NCBI RefSeq assembly: GCF_000344615.1
Contig: NZ_KB467824.1
Coordinates: 5,034,523 to 5,098,522, forward strand
Direction: 5' to 3'
Source: Janthinobacterium sp. CG3
Lineage (GTDB): Bacteria; Pseudomonadota; Gammaproteobacteria; Burkholderiales; Burkholderiaceae_D
DNA: 64,000 bases
A program made the translations under genes and the position numbers. Below the pieces are notes generated by a model, which did not search any database, was not told the DNA's origin, and worked only from the letters and a program-made list of their open reading frames with translations. Below are positions 43,720-51,119 of this stretch, piece by piece. Within the stretch, counting starts at the first letter, position 1. Each line of letters starts with the position of its first letter.

Positions 43720-44103
43720 ATGGACTTGATTCAGCAATTAGAGCAGGAAGAAATTGCCCGTCTGGGTAAAACGATTCCTGTGTTCGCCCCTGGCGATACC
43801 GTTATCGTCAACGTCAACGTCGTCGAAGGCACCCGCAAGCGCGCCCAGGCATACGAAGGCGTCGTCATCTCCCGTCGTAACCGTGGCCTGAACTCGAACT
43901 TCATCGTTCGCAAGATCTCGTCCGGCGAAGGCGTCGAGCGTACGTTCCAGTTGTACTCCCCGCTGATCGCTTCGATCGAAGTGAAACGCCGCGGTGACGT
44001 TCGCCGCGCCAAGCTGTACTATCTGCGTGAGCGTTCGGGCAAATCGGCGCGTATTAAAGAGAAATTGCCACAACGTAAAGTCGTGGCGAAAGCAAGCGCT
44101 TAA
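43720..44103 (+). CDS. rplS: 50S ribosomal protein L19
   Basis: 127-residue L19, located at the 30S-50S interface. [81 protein letters not shown] is unmistakable. It closes the operon, and a strong terminator follows. The 121-base gap after trmD is somewhat longer than the other spacers and could hold a processing site. Confidence 0.97.
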   Translation: MDLIQQLEQEEIARLGKTIPVFAPGDTVIVNVNVVEGTRKRAQAYEGVVISRRNRGLNSNFIVRKISSGEGVERTFQLYSPLIASIEVKRRGDVRRAKLYYLRERSGKSARIKEKLPQRKVVAKASA

Positions 44104-44125
44104 TTCTAGCGCCTGTGTCTGGAAG

Positions 44126-44153
44126 AAGGGGCGCCTGCAGGTGCCCCTTTTTT
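44126..44153 (+). terminator. terminator of the rpsP operon
   Basis: GGGGCGCCTGCAGGTGCCCC forms a long self-complementary stem (one mismatched pair) at 44128-44147 and is followed by six Ts. It is 22 bases past the rplS stop. Confidence 0.85.
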
Positions 44154-44182
44154 GTTTGTCCGCCGCCGGAAGGAAACACGCC

Positions 44183-44842
44183 TTGTCTACCGTCCTGTTC
44201 GACCCGCAAACCCTGCCGATCGATTCGATCGCCGGCGAGGCCGCCGTCGCCGCCGAGCGCCTGACGGCGCACTGGTTGCGCCAGCGCTTCGCCGAGCCGC
44301 CGCACTGGACGCCGGAGGCGGCCGAGCAGCCCTGGCCGATGGCCGCGCCGGCCAAAGCGGCGGCGGTGTTGGTGCCGCTGGTGCTGCGCGAGGCCGGTCT
44401 GACGCTGCTGCTGACGCGCCGCACCGCGCACCTGAACAACCACGCCGGCCAGGTCAGCTTTCCCGGCGGGCGCGTCGAGCCAAGCGACAGCTCGCCGGTC
44501 GACACGGCGCTGCGCGAAACCGAGGAAGAGGTCGGCCTGCGGCGGCGCCACGTCGACGTGCTCGGCACCTTGCCCGATTACCACACCGGCACCGGCTATT
44601 GCGTCACGCCGGTGGTCGGCCTGGTCACGCCGCCGTTCGCCTTGCGCGCCGACCCGTGCGAGGTCGATGAAATCTTCGAGGTGCCGCTGGCCTTCCTGAT
44701 GGACGGCCAGAACCACCAGCGCCTGTCGGCCCTGTTGCCGGCCGGGCGACGCTCTTTCTACGCGATGCCGTATGATCGCTTCTATATCTGGGGCGCCACC
44801 GCCGGCATGCTGCGCAACCTGTTCCACTTCCTGCGCGCCTGA
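44183..44842 (+). CDS. NUDIX hydrolase, CoA pyrophosphatase-like
   Basis: A 219-residue NUDIX enzyme. The NUDIX box is intact: GGRVEPSDSSPVDTALRETEEEVGL, with REteEE. NNHAGQVSFPGGRVEP and the YHTGTGYCVTPVVG block are typical of the CoA pyrophosphatase (NudL/YeaB) group, which splits CoA into 3',5'-ADP and phosphopantetheine. The start is TTG at 44183, with AAGGAAA upstream; an ATG in the right place is absent. It is separated from rplS by a terminator, so it has its own transcription or depends on read-through. Confidence 0.84.
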   Translation: MSTVLFDPQTLPIDSIAGEAAVAAERLTAHWLRQRFAEPPHWTPEAAEQPWPMAAPAKAAAVLVPLVLREAGLTLLLTRRTAHLNNHAGQVSFPGGRVEPSDSSPVDTALRETEEEVGLRRRHVDVLGTLPDYHTGTGYCVTPVVGLVTPPFALRADPCEVDEIFEVPLAFLMDGQNHQRLSALLPAGRRSFYAMPYDRFYIWGATAGMLRNLFHFLRA

Positions 44843-44933
44843 GCCGGCCCCCCCCCAGTAATAAGTTTGATTCCGGCATGACATTACGTTATCGTAGCGG
44901 GCATTACGGCATTGCTGATTAAAAGGACGTTTG

Positions 44934-45893
44934 ATGACATTTCTTTCCATTCTTTGCGCGCTGTTGATCGAACAACTCAAGCCCTTGCGCGCGGACAATC
45001 CCATCTACGCCGAAATCAAAAGCCTCGCGATGTGCATGGAAACCTGGTTCAACGCCGGCGACCCGGGCCACGGCCGCATCGGCTGGTTCCTGATGATGGC
45101 GGCGCTGATGGTGCCCACCGCGCTGATCTACTGGGTGCTGATCCATTACAACCTGCCGCTGGTCGCCTTCGTCTGGAACATCCTGATCGTCTACCTGACG
45201 CTGGGTTTCCGCCACTACAGCCATTACTTCACGTCGATTCAACTGGCGCTGAGCGCCGGCGACGAGGCCGCCGCGCGCGCGCTGCTGGCCGAATGGACCA
45301 AGCAGGACACGGTCGGCATGGAAGCCAACGAGATCGCCCGCATCGCCGTCGAGATGTCGCTGATCACCACGCACCGCAACGTCTTCGGCGTGTTCTTCTG
45401 GTTCCTGATGCCGCTCGGGCCGGCCTGCGCCGTGATGTACCGCGTCGCCGAGTACCTGGCGCGCGCCTGGAACGAACCCGAGCACATGCGCAACGAGGCC
45501 TTCGGCCGGTTCGCCGCGCGCGCCTTTTACTGGATCGACTGGATTCCGGCGCGCCTGACGGCGATCGCCTTCGCCGTGGTCGGCAATTTCGAGGACGCCA
45601 TCTACGCCTGGCGCAATTTCGCCCACCGCTGGCAGGACGAGGCCATCGGCATCATCCTGTCGGCCGGCGGCGGCGCCATGGGCGTGCGGCTGGGCACGCC
45701 GCTGGAGACCGCGGCCAAGGTGCTGCCGGCCGACGCCGCCACCGTCGACAGCAGCGACAGCGAAGGCGAGAGCGTGCCCGGCGACGAGCCGAGCCTGCGC
45801 GCGCTGCAAAGCACGGTGGGCCTGGTCTGGCGCGCCTTGCTGTTGTGGATGTTGTTGCTGTTGTTGTTGTCCGGCGCGGTCTGGCTCGGCTAA
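44934..45893 (+). CDS. CobD/CbiB (AmpE-like) membrane protein
   Basis: A 319-residue membrane protein with about five TM segments. MTFLSILCALLIEQLKPLRADNPIY and the QDEAIGIILSAGGGAMGVRLG block resemble the CbiB/CobD family (adenosylcobinamide-phosphate synthase), but also AmpE-like regulatory proteins, and betaproteobacterial copies next to NUDIX genes are usually not in cobalamin operons. No other cobalamin biosynthesis gene is in the window, so the enzymatic role is doubtful. AAAAGGACGT precedes the ATG at 44934, giving good start support. Confidence 0.75.
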   Translation: MTFLSILCALLIEQLKPLRADNPIYAEIKSLAMCMETWFNAGDPGHGRIGWFLMMAALMVPTALIYWVLIHYNLPLVAFVWNILIVYLTLGFRHYSHYFTSIQLALSAGDEAAARALLAEWTKQDTVGMEANEIARIAVEMSLITTHRNVFGVFFWFLMPLGPACAVMYRVAEYLARAWNEPEHMRNEAFGRFAARAFYWIDWIPARLTAIAFAVVGNFEDAIYAWRNFAHRWQDEAIGIILSAGGGAMGVRLGTPLETAAKVLPADAATVDSSDSEGESVPGDEPSLRALQSTVGLVWRALLLWMLLLLLLSGAVWLG

Positions 45894-45993
45894 ATGACGG
45901 GAAACAGGACTACAATGCGGGCAGGGCCGGGGTCGGCGCCGACTTCGGCCGGCCCGCCTGCAACGGCGCTCGATGCGCAGGTCTTCTATAAGA

Positions 45994-45999
45994 TATAAT
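45994..45999 (+). promoter_or_regulatory. -10 element (TATAAT) upstream of DUF3579 gene
   Basis: A perfect TATAAT 96 bases before the ATG at 46095, in an A/T-rich pocket (CTATAAGATATAATACC). The -35 is not consensus. Confidence 0.45.
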
Positions 46000-46094
46000 A
46001 CCCAAGTATTGCTAGTTCAGAGGCACGGCAGCACCGCTACACGGCAGTTCAGATCCACCGGCCCGGCGCTCTTGCCGGGGTCATTCACGCATCC

Positions 46095-46454
46095 ATGCCC
46101 CACCGCCCACCGTCTATGGCCGACTCCGCTCAAACCAACAAAGAACTGTCCAACGAGTTCTTTATCCTTGGCGCCACCAGCGATGGCAAACAGTTCCGTC
46201 CCAGCGACTGGGCCGAACGCCTGTGCGGCGTGATGTCCTGTTTCAATCCCGAAGGCGGGCGCCACTCGCACCTGCAATTCTCGCCCTACGTGCGCCCGAC
46301 CATCGTCAACGGCATGAAGGCGGTGGTGGTCAACGCCAAGCTCAAGCAGCTTGAGCCGATGGCTTTCCATTTCGTCGTCGAATTCGCCAAGGATAACGAC
46401 CTGCAAGTGGTCGACGCCTGTTTCCTGCCGTATCCCGACGACCAGCGCCCGTAA
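46095..46454 (+). CDS. DUF3579 domain protein
   Basis: A 119-residue cytoplasmic protein of a betaproteobacterial family of unknown function. The family core is plain: EFFILGATSDGKQFRPSDWAERLCGVMSCFNPEGGRHSHLQFSPYVRPTIVNGMKAVVVNAKLKQLEPMAFHFVVEFAKDNDLQV. The start may be 46095 or 46116 (MADSAQTNKE); the latter is closer to other members. It has no signal peptide or TM segment. It is probably monocistronic with a -10 at 45994. Confidence 0.85.
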   Translation: MPHRPPSMADSAQTNKELSNEFFILGATSDGKQFRPSDWAERLCGVMSCFNPEGGRHSHLQFSPYVRPTIVNGMKAVVVNAKLKQLEPMAFHFVVEFAKDNDLQVVDACFLPYPDDQRP

Positions 46455-46566
46455 GCCGGCGCGGCGCGGACGCGGCCGCCCTCACTTTTGAGGCAGATCA
46501 AGCCCGCGCGCCGGTGCCGGCGTAGCGTGGTGCTGCAACGCGCGCGCCGCGCGCATCGACAGGGGG

Positions 46567-47022
46567 ATGGCTATGCGTATCGGGGATATCTGTACTGTGC
46601 AAACCGTGCACTGCAAACGCGACATGACGGTGCAGGAAGCGGCGCTGTTGATGCGCACCCACCATGTCGGCGACTTGGTGGTGGTGGAGCAACCCAACGG
46701 CGAACAGGTTCCGGTGGGTATCATCACCGACCGCGACATCGTCATCTCCGTCATCGCGCTCGGGCTGGACCCGGCCAGCCTGCTGGTCGGCGACATTATG
46801 ACCGAGGAGTTGATGACCGCCACCGAGGACGAGGACGTTTATGAAACCATCGAGCGCATGCGTTTCAAGAACATCCGCCGGCTGCCGGTGGTCAACAGCA
46901 TGGGCGGCTTGAGCGGCATTGTCAGTGTCGACGACCTGCTCGAGTTCCTGGCCGAGGAGATGGGCGAGTTGTCGCGCATCAGCTCGGGCCAACTGGCCCA
47001 CGAGAAGCAGGCCCGGCAATAA
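46567..47022 (+). CDS. tandem CBS-domain protein
   Basis: A 151-residue protein made of two CBS domains (residues about 5-65 and 75-135). The first holds MTVQEAALLMRTHHVGDLVVVE and GIITDRDIVI; the second holds EDVYETIERMRFKNIRRLPVVNSMGGLSGIVSVDDLLEFLAEEM. CBS pairs bind adenosyl ligands and act as energy-sensing modules. With no other domain it would regulate an unknown partner. GGGGG lies before the ATG at 46567. It is convergent with the GntR gene by 55 bases. Confidence 0.86.
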   Translation: MAMRIGDICTVQTVHCKRDMTVQEAALLMRTHHVGDLVVVEQPNGEQVPVGIITDRDIVISVIALGLDPASLLVGDIMTEELMTATEDEDVYETIERMRFKNIRRLPVVNSMGGLSGIVSVDDLLEFLAEEMGELSRISSGQLAHEKQARQ

Positions 47023-47077
47023 TCCCGGCGCGGCGCACTCGAGGCGCCGCGGACGGCAAAACAAGCACCGCGCCCCG

Positions 47078-47815
47078 CTACGTGGTCAGCTCCGCCACGA
47101 AGTCGTACATGTCGCCCCTGAAATAGGAGCGGCAAAACTCCACCGCGCGGCCATCGCGCAAAAAGCCCAGGCGCTCGACCGACAGGCCGGCGTCGCCCGG
47201 CTTGGCCTGCAGCAGCGTGGCTTGCTCGGCGTTGAGCAGCAGCGCGCTCAGGCGCTGCAGCGCCCGCACCGGCCGGTTGCCGGCCCGCTCCAGCGCGTCG
47301 TACATTGAAATCTCCACCGCCTCCAGCGACGGCAGGCAGGCCGCGACGATGGTCGCGTACTCCAGGCACATCGGCACCTCGTCGGCGTAGCGGATGCGGT
47401 GGAAGCGGTACACCGGCGCGCCCGGACTGAGGCGCAGCCGCAGCGCCTCCTCCGGCGTCACCGTGCCGGCCGAGCGCTTGAGCCAGACGCTGCGCGGACT
47501 GCGCCCGCGCGCCCGCATGTCCTCGGAAAACGAGGTCAGCTTGGCGAAATTCTTTTCTATCCTGGTATTGATGAAGTTGCCCGAGCCGGGCCGGCGCACC
47601 AGCAGGCCTTCGCCGACCAGCCCGTCGATCGCCTTGCGCACCGTAATGCGCGACACCGACAGGTCGGCCGCCAGTTGCCGCTCGGCCGGCAGGGCTTCGT
47701 CCGGGCCGAGGATGCGTTGGTCGATCGCCTCGCGCAAGGCGCGCTGCAATTGCTGGTACAGGGGCAGGCTGCTGTTCTGCCCCAGGCTATGCATGATGTC
47801 AGCCAGGGTGGTCAT
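47078..47815 (-). CDS. nagQ: GntR/HutC-family (UTRA) regulator of the amino-sugar locus
   Basis: A 245-residue repressor. The winged-helix reads YQQLQRALREAIDQRILGPDEALPAERQLAADLSVSRITVRKAIDGLVGEGLLVRRPGSGNF, and a UTRA effector domain follows (RGRSPRSVWLKRSAGTVTPEEALRLRLSPGAPVYRFHRIRYADEVPMCLEYAT). HutC-type regulators that sense GlcNAc-6-P or related amino sugars (NagR, DasR, NagQ) share this layout. The symbol nagQ is given by analogy. It is divergent from two TonB receptors, each preceded by a TGGTAGT-N4-TGGTATT box, presumably its operators. Confidence 0.82.
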   Translation of the reverse strand: MTTLADIMHSLGQNSSLPLYQQLQRALREAIDQRILGPDEALPAERQLAADLSVSRITVRKAIDGLVGEGLLVRRPGSGNFINTRIEKNFAKLTSFSEDMRARGRSPRSVWLKRSAGTVTPEEALRLRLSPGAPVYRFHRIRYADEVPMCLEYATIVAACLPSLEAVEISMYDALERAGNRPVRALQRLSALLLNAEQATLLQAKPGDAGLSVERLGFLRDGRAVEFCRSYFRGDMYDFVAELTT

Positions 47816-48181
47816 ACCGTCCTAATCTCCGTTGCGGCGCGTGCGTGCGCGCCTGCTTATTGTGGAATACCTCGTCCGATAATACCAAAAAAGGCCGTCC
47901 CAAGACCAATTTCCCGGATTTTATCTCTCGCCGCCAACAGCGCTGGCGTAAAGCCGCGGCGCGGGCCGCAAAAGTGGTCTGTATGTATCTCACAACGATA
48001 GAAAAAAAATATTCTAACTGGTAGTATTCTGGTATTGGACAGGAGTATATTGGCGTTGAATTGGTTTTGTAGGTGGTTGTACCGAAGGATCTGCACGATG
48101 CCGTTCGCGCGGCGGAATGGAAAGAAGATCTACGTTAAAAATGAAACGGTTTCGTCCGAAGCCGACATCAAGGGGGAGTAC
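47816..48181. promoter_or_regulatory. control region between nagQ and first TonB receptor
   Basis: A 366-base divergent control region. An operator-like box lies at 48019-48036 and an A-rich stretch (GAAAAAAAATATTC) sits just upstream, which could hold the receptor promoter. The leader from there to the receptor ATG is about 145 bases, and the frame is open across part of it without support. Confidence 0.5.
48019..48036 (+). promoter_or_regulatory. nag-type operator box 1 (TGGTAGT-N4-TGGTATT)
   Basis: TGGTAGTATTCTGGTATT: two TGGTA(G/T)T half-sites separated by four bases. The same element precedes the second receptor at 50994-51011. I recall a box of two TGGTATT units spaced by four bases described for NagQ of Xanthomonas campestris, which would fit the GntR regulator here. 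Confidence 0.65.
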
Positions 48182-50851
48182 ATGAAACGCAATTTGACAC
48201 CTGGTAACGCTGTGCGCAACGCCGCGTCACGCAATCTGACACCGATCGCCGCTGGCGTCGCGATCCTGATCGCCGGCGCCGGTTTCGCCGCGCAAGCGCA
48301 AGCCCAGGAAGCGACGGCGGCGCCGGTTGCCGTGGTCACCGTCTCGGGCGTGCGCGCGTCGCTGGAGCAGTCGTTGAAGCAAAAACGCAACGCCGACTCG
48401 GTGGTCGAGGTGGTGACCGCCGAAGACATCGGCAAAATGCCCGACCGTAACGTCGCCGACGCGATCCAGCGCCTGCCAGGTGTGAATACGCAGTCCTCCG
48501 CCGGCGGCGAAGGCGGCTTCGGCGAAAACGACCGCGTCAGCCTGCGCGGCACCAGCCCGAGCCTGCAGCAAACCCTGTTCAACGGCCACGCCATCAGCAC
48601 CGGCGACTGGTTCGTGTTGAACCAGTTCGGCGGCAACGTCGGGCGCAGCAGCAGCTTCTCGCTGTTGCCGTCGGAGCTGGTCAGCTCCGTCGTCGTCAAG
48701 AAGAGCGCGACCGCCGACCTGGTCGAGGGTGGCGTTTCCGGCGCCATCGACGTCATCACCCGCCGTCCGCTCGAGTTCAAGAAGCAGGTCACGGTCGAGG
48801 GTTCGGTGCAGGGGGTCTACAACGACCTGTCGAAAAAAACCGAGCCGCAACTCTCCGGCCTGGTCAACTGGAAGAACGACGGCAACACGCTGGGCGTGAT
48901 GCTGCAGGCCTTCTCGCAGAAAACCTCGGTGCGCCGCGACGGCCAGGAAGTGCTCGGCTACACGCCGATCCTGGCCGACTCGCCCGCCGCGCAGCGCGAC
49001 CCGTCGCTGGTCGGCGTGCAGGTGCCCACTTTCATCGGCGCGAGCTTGTTCGAGCAAGAGAAAACCCGCAAGGGCGGCGCCTTCGACGTTGAATTCAAGC
49101 CGACCAAGAACCTGACGTTGGACCTCAACGGCTTCTACTCGGAGCTGAAGGCGCCGCATCAAAACACCAACTGGCTGGCGGCGCCGGCCAACTCGATCCA
49201 TCGCGACAAGCAGCTGCCGCTGCCCGGCTACACGGTGCGCAACGGCACGCTGGTCGGCGCCAGCTTCGCCAATAACTCGGGCGAAGTCGACAATATCTAC
49301 CGCCCCGAGGCCGGCGGCGAGGCTTATTATGTCGATTTCAACGCCAAATACCGCGCCACCAACGACCTGACGTTCAGCGGCAAACTGGGCTCGACCCACG
49401 GCGTCGGCTACGACCGCAAAGACGTGTACTTCCAAAACAATATCGACAGCGGCGGCATGGCCTACCAGCTCAACGGCATGAGCCCGGCCAGCGTATCCTA
49501 TCCGGGCGGCAGCACCGTCAAACCGGGCACCACCGCCTGGATGGGCGGCGGCGAAGCGCAATCGGTGGACAAGGAACGCTACGCCCAGGTCGACGGCGAG
49601 CTGCGCATCAGCAACGGCATCTGGGACGCCGTCAAGTTCGGTACCCGCTTCACCGACCACAAGCGCACCGCCGAGCACCCGGTGGAGGCGGGCCCGGGCG
49701 CGGGCGGCACGGCGGTACCGGGCCCTGCCTGGAACGGCCAGATGTATCCCGGCGACTTCGCCTCGGACCTGGGCGGCGGCCTGTCGTCGAACTACTTCAA
49801 GTACGACGGCGCGGCGATGGCGGCGTGGGGCTTGGCGGGTTACCGCAACCTGGACCCCGTCCAGCGCCACAACTGGGGCCATGAATTCAAGCTGCGGGAA
49901 AAGACCTCGGCGCTGTACGGCATGGCCAGCCTGGCCGGCGACGTCTGGAGCGGCAACGTCGGCGTGCGCGCCGTGCGCACCGAACAGACGACCCTGCTCA
50001 ACAAGGCCGGCGGCCCGATCACCGGTTCCCTGTTCGGTTCCTACACCCAGCTCGAGTTGGAGCGCAGCTACACCGACTACCTGCCTAGCGCCAACGTCAA
50101 GTTCGACGTCAGCAAGGACCTGGTGGTGCGCGGCGCGCTGGCCAAGACCATGTCGCGTCCCGACTACAGCGCGCTGGGCGGTTCGGTGTCGCTGAACGAC
50201 GACGCCCTCAGCGGTACCGGCGGCAACGCCCAGCTCAACCCGGTCAAGTCGGTCAACGCCGAAGTGAGCGCCGAGTGGTACTTCGCGCCGAAATCGGCGG
50301 TCTCGGTGGGCGTGTTCTACATGGACTTCTCGTCCATCGTTGCCCAAGGCACCAGCAGCGCGAGTTATTTCAACATCAAGCGAAACGCCAGCACGGTGTA
50401 CCAGATCACGTCGCCGTTCAACACCACCGGCAAGAACAAGGGTGTCGAGCTGAGCTACCAGCAGCCGGTGCTGGGCAACTTCGGCGTACTGGCCAACTAC
50501 ACCTTCGCCGACGGCGAACTGGCCGGCGGCGGCGAAATGTTGAACGCGTCGAAAAACACGTACAACGTCACCGGTTTCTATGAAGACAACCGTTTCAGCG
50601 CGCGCCTGGCCTACAACTACCGCTCGGCCTACAAGGCCGGCGTCGACCGCGGCGCCAGCCAGCACGTCGACGACAGCAGCAGCCTGGCCGGTTCGTTGAA
50701 CTACAAGATCAACGAGAATTTCACGCTGACCTTCGACGCATTGAACCTGACCAATACCACCATCAAAATGTACGCGGAGAATAAAGACCAGCCGCGGGCG
50801 TTTTACTCGAACGGCCGGACGTTCTACCTCGGTCTGCGCGGCAAGATGTAA
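48182..50851 (+). CDS. TonB-dependent receptor, probable amino-sugar/chitooligosaccharide uptake (1)
   Basis: An 889-residue outer-membrane receptor. Signal peptide residues 1-41 (...AGAGFAAQAQA). A TonB box-like VVTVSG at about 51-56 is followed by the plug domain (ADAIQRLPGVN..., DRVSLRGTSPSLQQTLFNGHAIS). The barrel fills the rest and ends ...RTFYLGLRGKM, with a terminal aromatic strand. A GGGGGAG site precedes the ATG at 48182. Large TonB receptors beside a NagQ-like regulator import GlcNAc or chitooligosaccharides in Xanthomonas and Caulobacter, so that is the likely substrate. It ends in its own terminator (50909-50942). Confidence 0.88.
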   Translation: MKRNLTPGNAVRNAASRNLTPIAAGVAILIAGAGFAAQAQAQEATAAPVAVVTVSGVRASLEQSLKQKRNADSVVEVVTAEDIGKMPDRNVADAIQRLPGVNTQSSAGGEGGFGENDRVSLRGTSPSLQQTLFNGHAISTGDWFVLNQFGGNVGRSSSFSLLPSELVSSVVVKKSATADLVEGGVSGAIDVITRRPLEFKKQVTVEGSVQGVYNDLSKKTEPQLSGLVNWKNDGNTLGVMLQAFSQKTSVRRDGQEVLGYTPILADSPAAQRDPSLVGVQVPTFIGASLFEQEKTRKGGAFDVEFKPTKNLTLDLNGFYSELKAPHQNTNWLAAPANSIHRDKQLPLPGYTVRNGTLVGASFANNSGEVDNIYRPEAGGEAYYVDFNAKYRATNDLTFSGKLGSTHGVGYDRKDVYFQNNIDSGGMAYQLNGMSPASVSYPGGSTVKPGTTAWMGGGEAQSVDKERYAQVDGELRISNGIWDAVKFGTRFTDHKRTAEHPVEAGPGAGGTAVPGPAWNGQMYPGDFASDLGGGLSSNYFKYDGAAMAAWGLAGYRNLDPVQRHNWGHEFKLREKTSALYGMASLAGDVWSGNVGVRAVRTEQTTLLNKAGGPITGSLFGSYTQLELERSYTDYLPSANVKFDVSKDLVVRGALAKTMSRPDYSALGGSVSLNDDALSGTGGNAQLNPVKSVNAEVSAEWYFAPKSAVSVGVFYMDFSSIVAQGTSSASYFNIKRNASTVYQITSPFNTTGKNKGVELSYQQPVLGNFGVLANYTFADGELAGGGEMLNASKNTYNVTGFYEDNRFSARLAYNYRSAYKAGVDRGASQHVDDSSSLAGSLNYKINENFTLTFDALNLTNTTIKMYAENKDQPRAFYSNGRTFYLGLRGKM

Positions 50852-50908
50852 TCGTACGGGCCGACGCGCGCGCGGGGGTGCGGGCGTCGGTCTAGATTTC
50901 GGTTTGCC

Positions 50909-50942
50909 AAGGCGAGTCTCTTCACGGGACTTGCCTTTTTTT
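50909..50942 (+). terminator. terminator of the first TonB receptor
   Basis: AAGGCGAGTC and GACTTGCCTT pair (one G-T wobble) around a nine-base loop, followed by seven Ts. It separates the two receptor genes, so the second needs its own promoter, consistent with box 2 directly downstream. Confidence 0.8.
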
Positions 50943-50993
50943 ACGTCCGTCGCGCCCGGCATGACGGTGGAAACGCGATAAAAAAATAGCAAG

Positions 50994-51011
50994 TGGTAGT
51001 TATTTGGTATT
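50994..51011 (+). promoter_or_regulatory. nag-type operator box 2 (TGGTAGT-N4-TGGTATT)
   Basis: TGGTAGTTATTTGGTATT matches box 1 at 15 of 18 bases with the same half-sites and spacing. It lies 109 bases before the second receptor ATG, in an A/T-rich promoter region. Confidence 0.65.
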
Positions 51012-51119
51012 TATTTGATGTATATTTAACGTAATTGGTTTTATATTGGTATATGTTTTAAGGTTCATCCACACAAGCAAAGCCCCGCCGTATCGAAGGG
51101 GCATCATCAAGGGGACGGT

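Noticed and set aside
44934-45893. Cobalamin biosynthesis or cobalamin riboswitch near the CbiB-like gene
   Set aside because: No other cob/cbi gene and no B12-box-like leader upstream.
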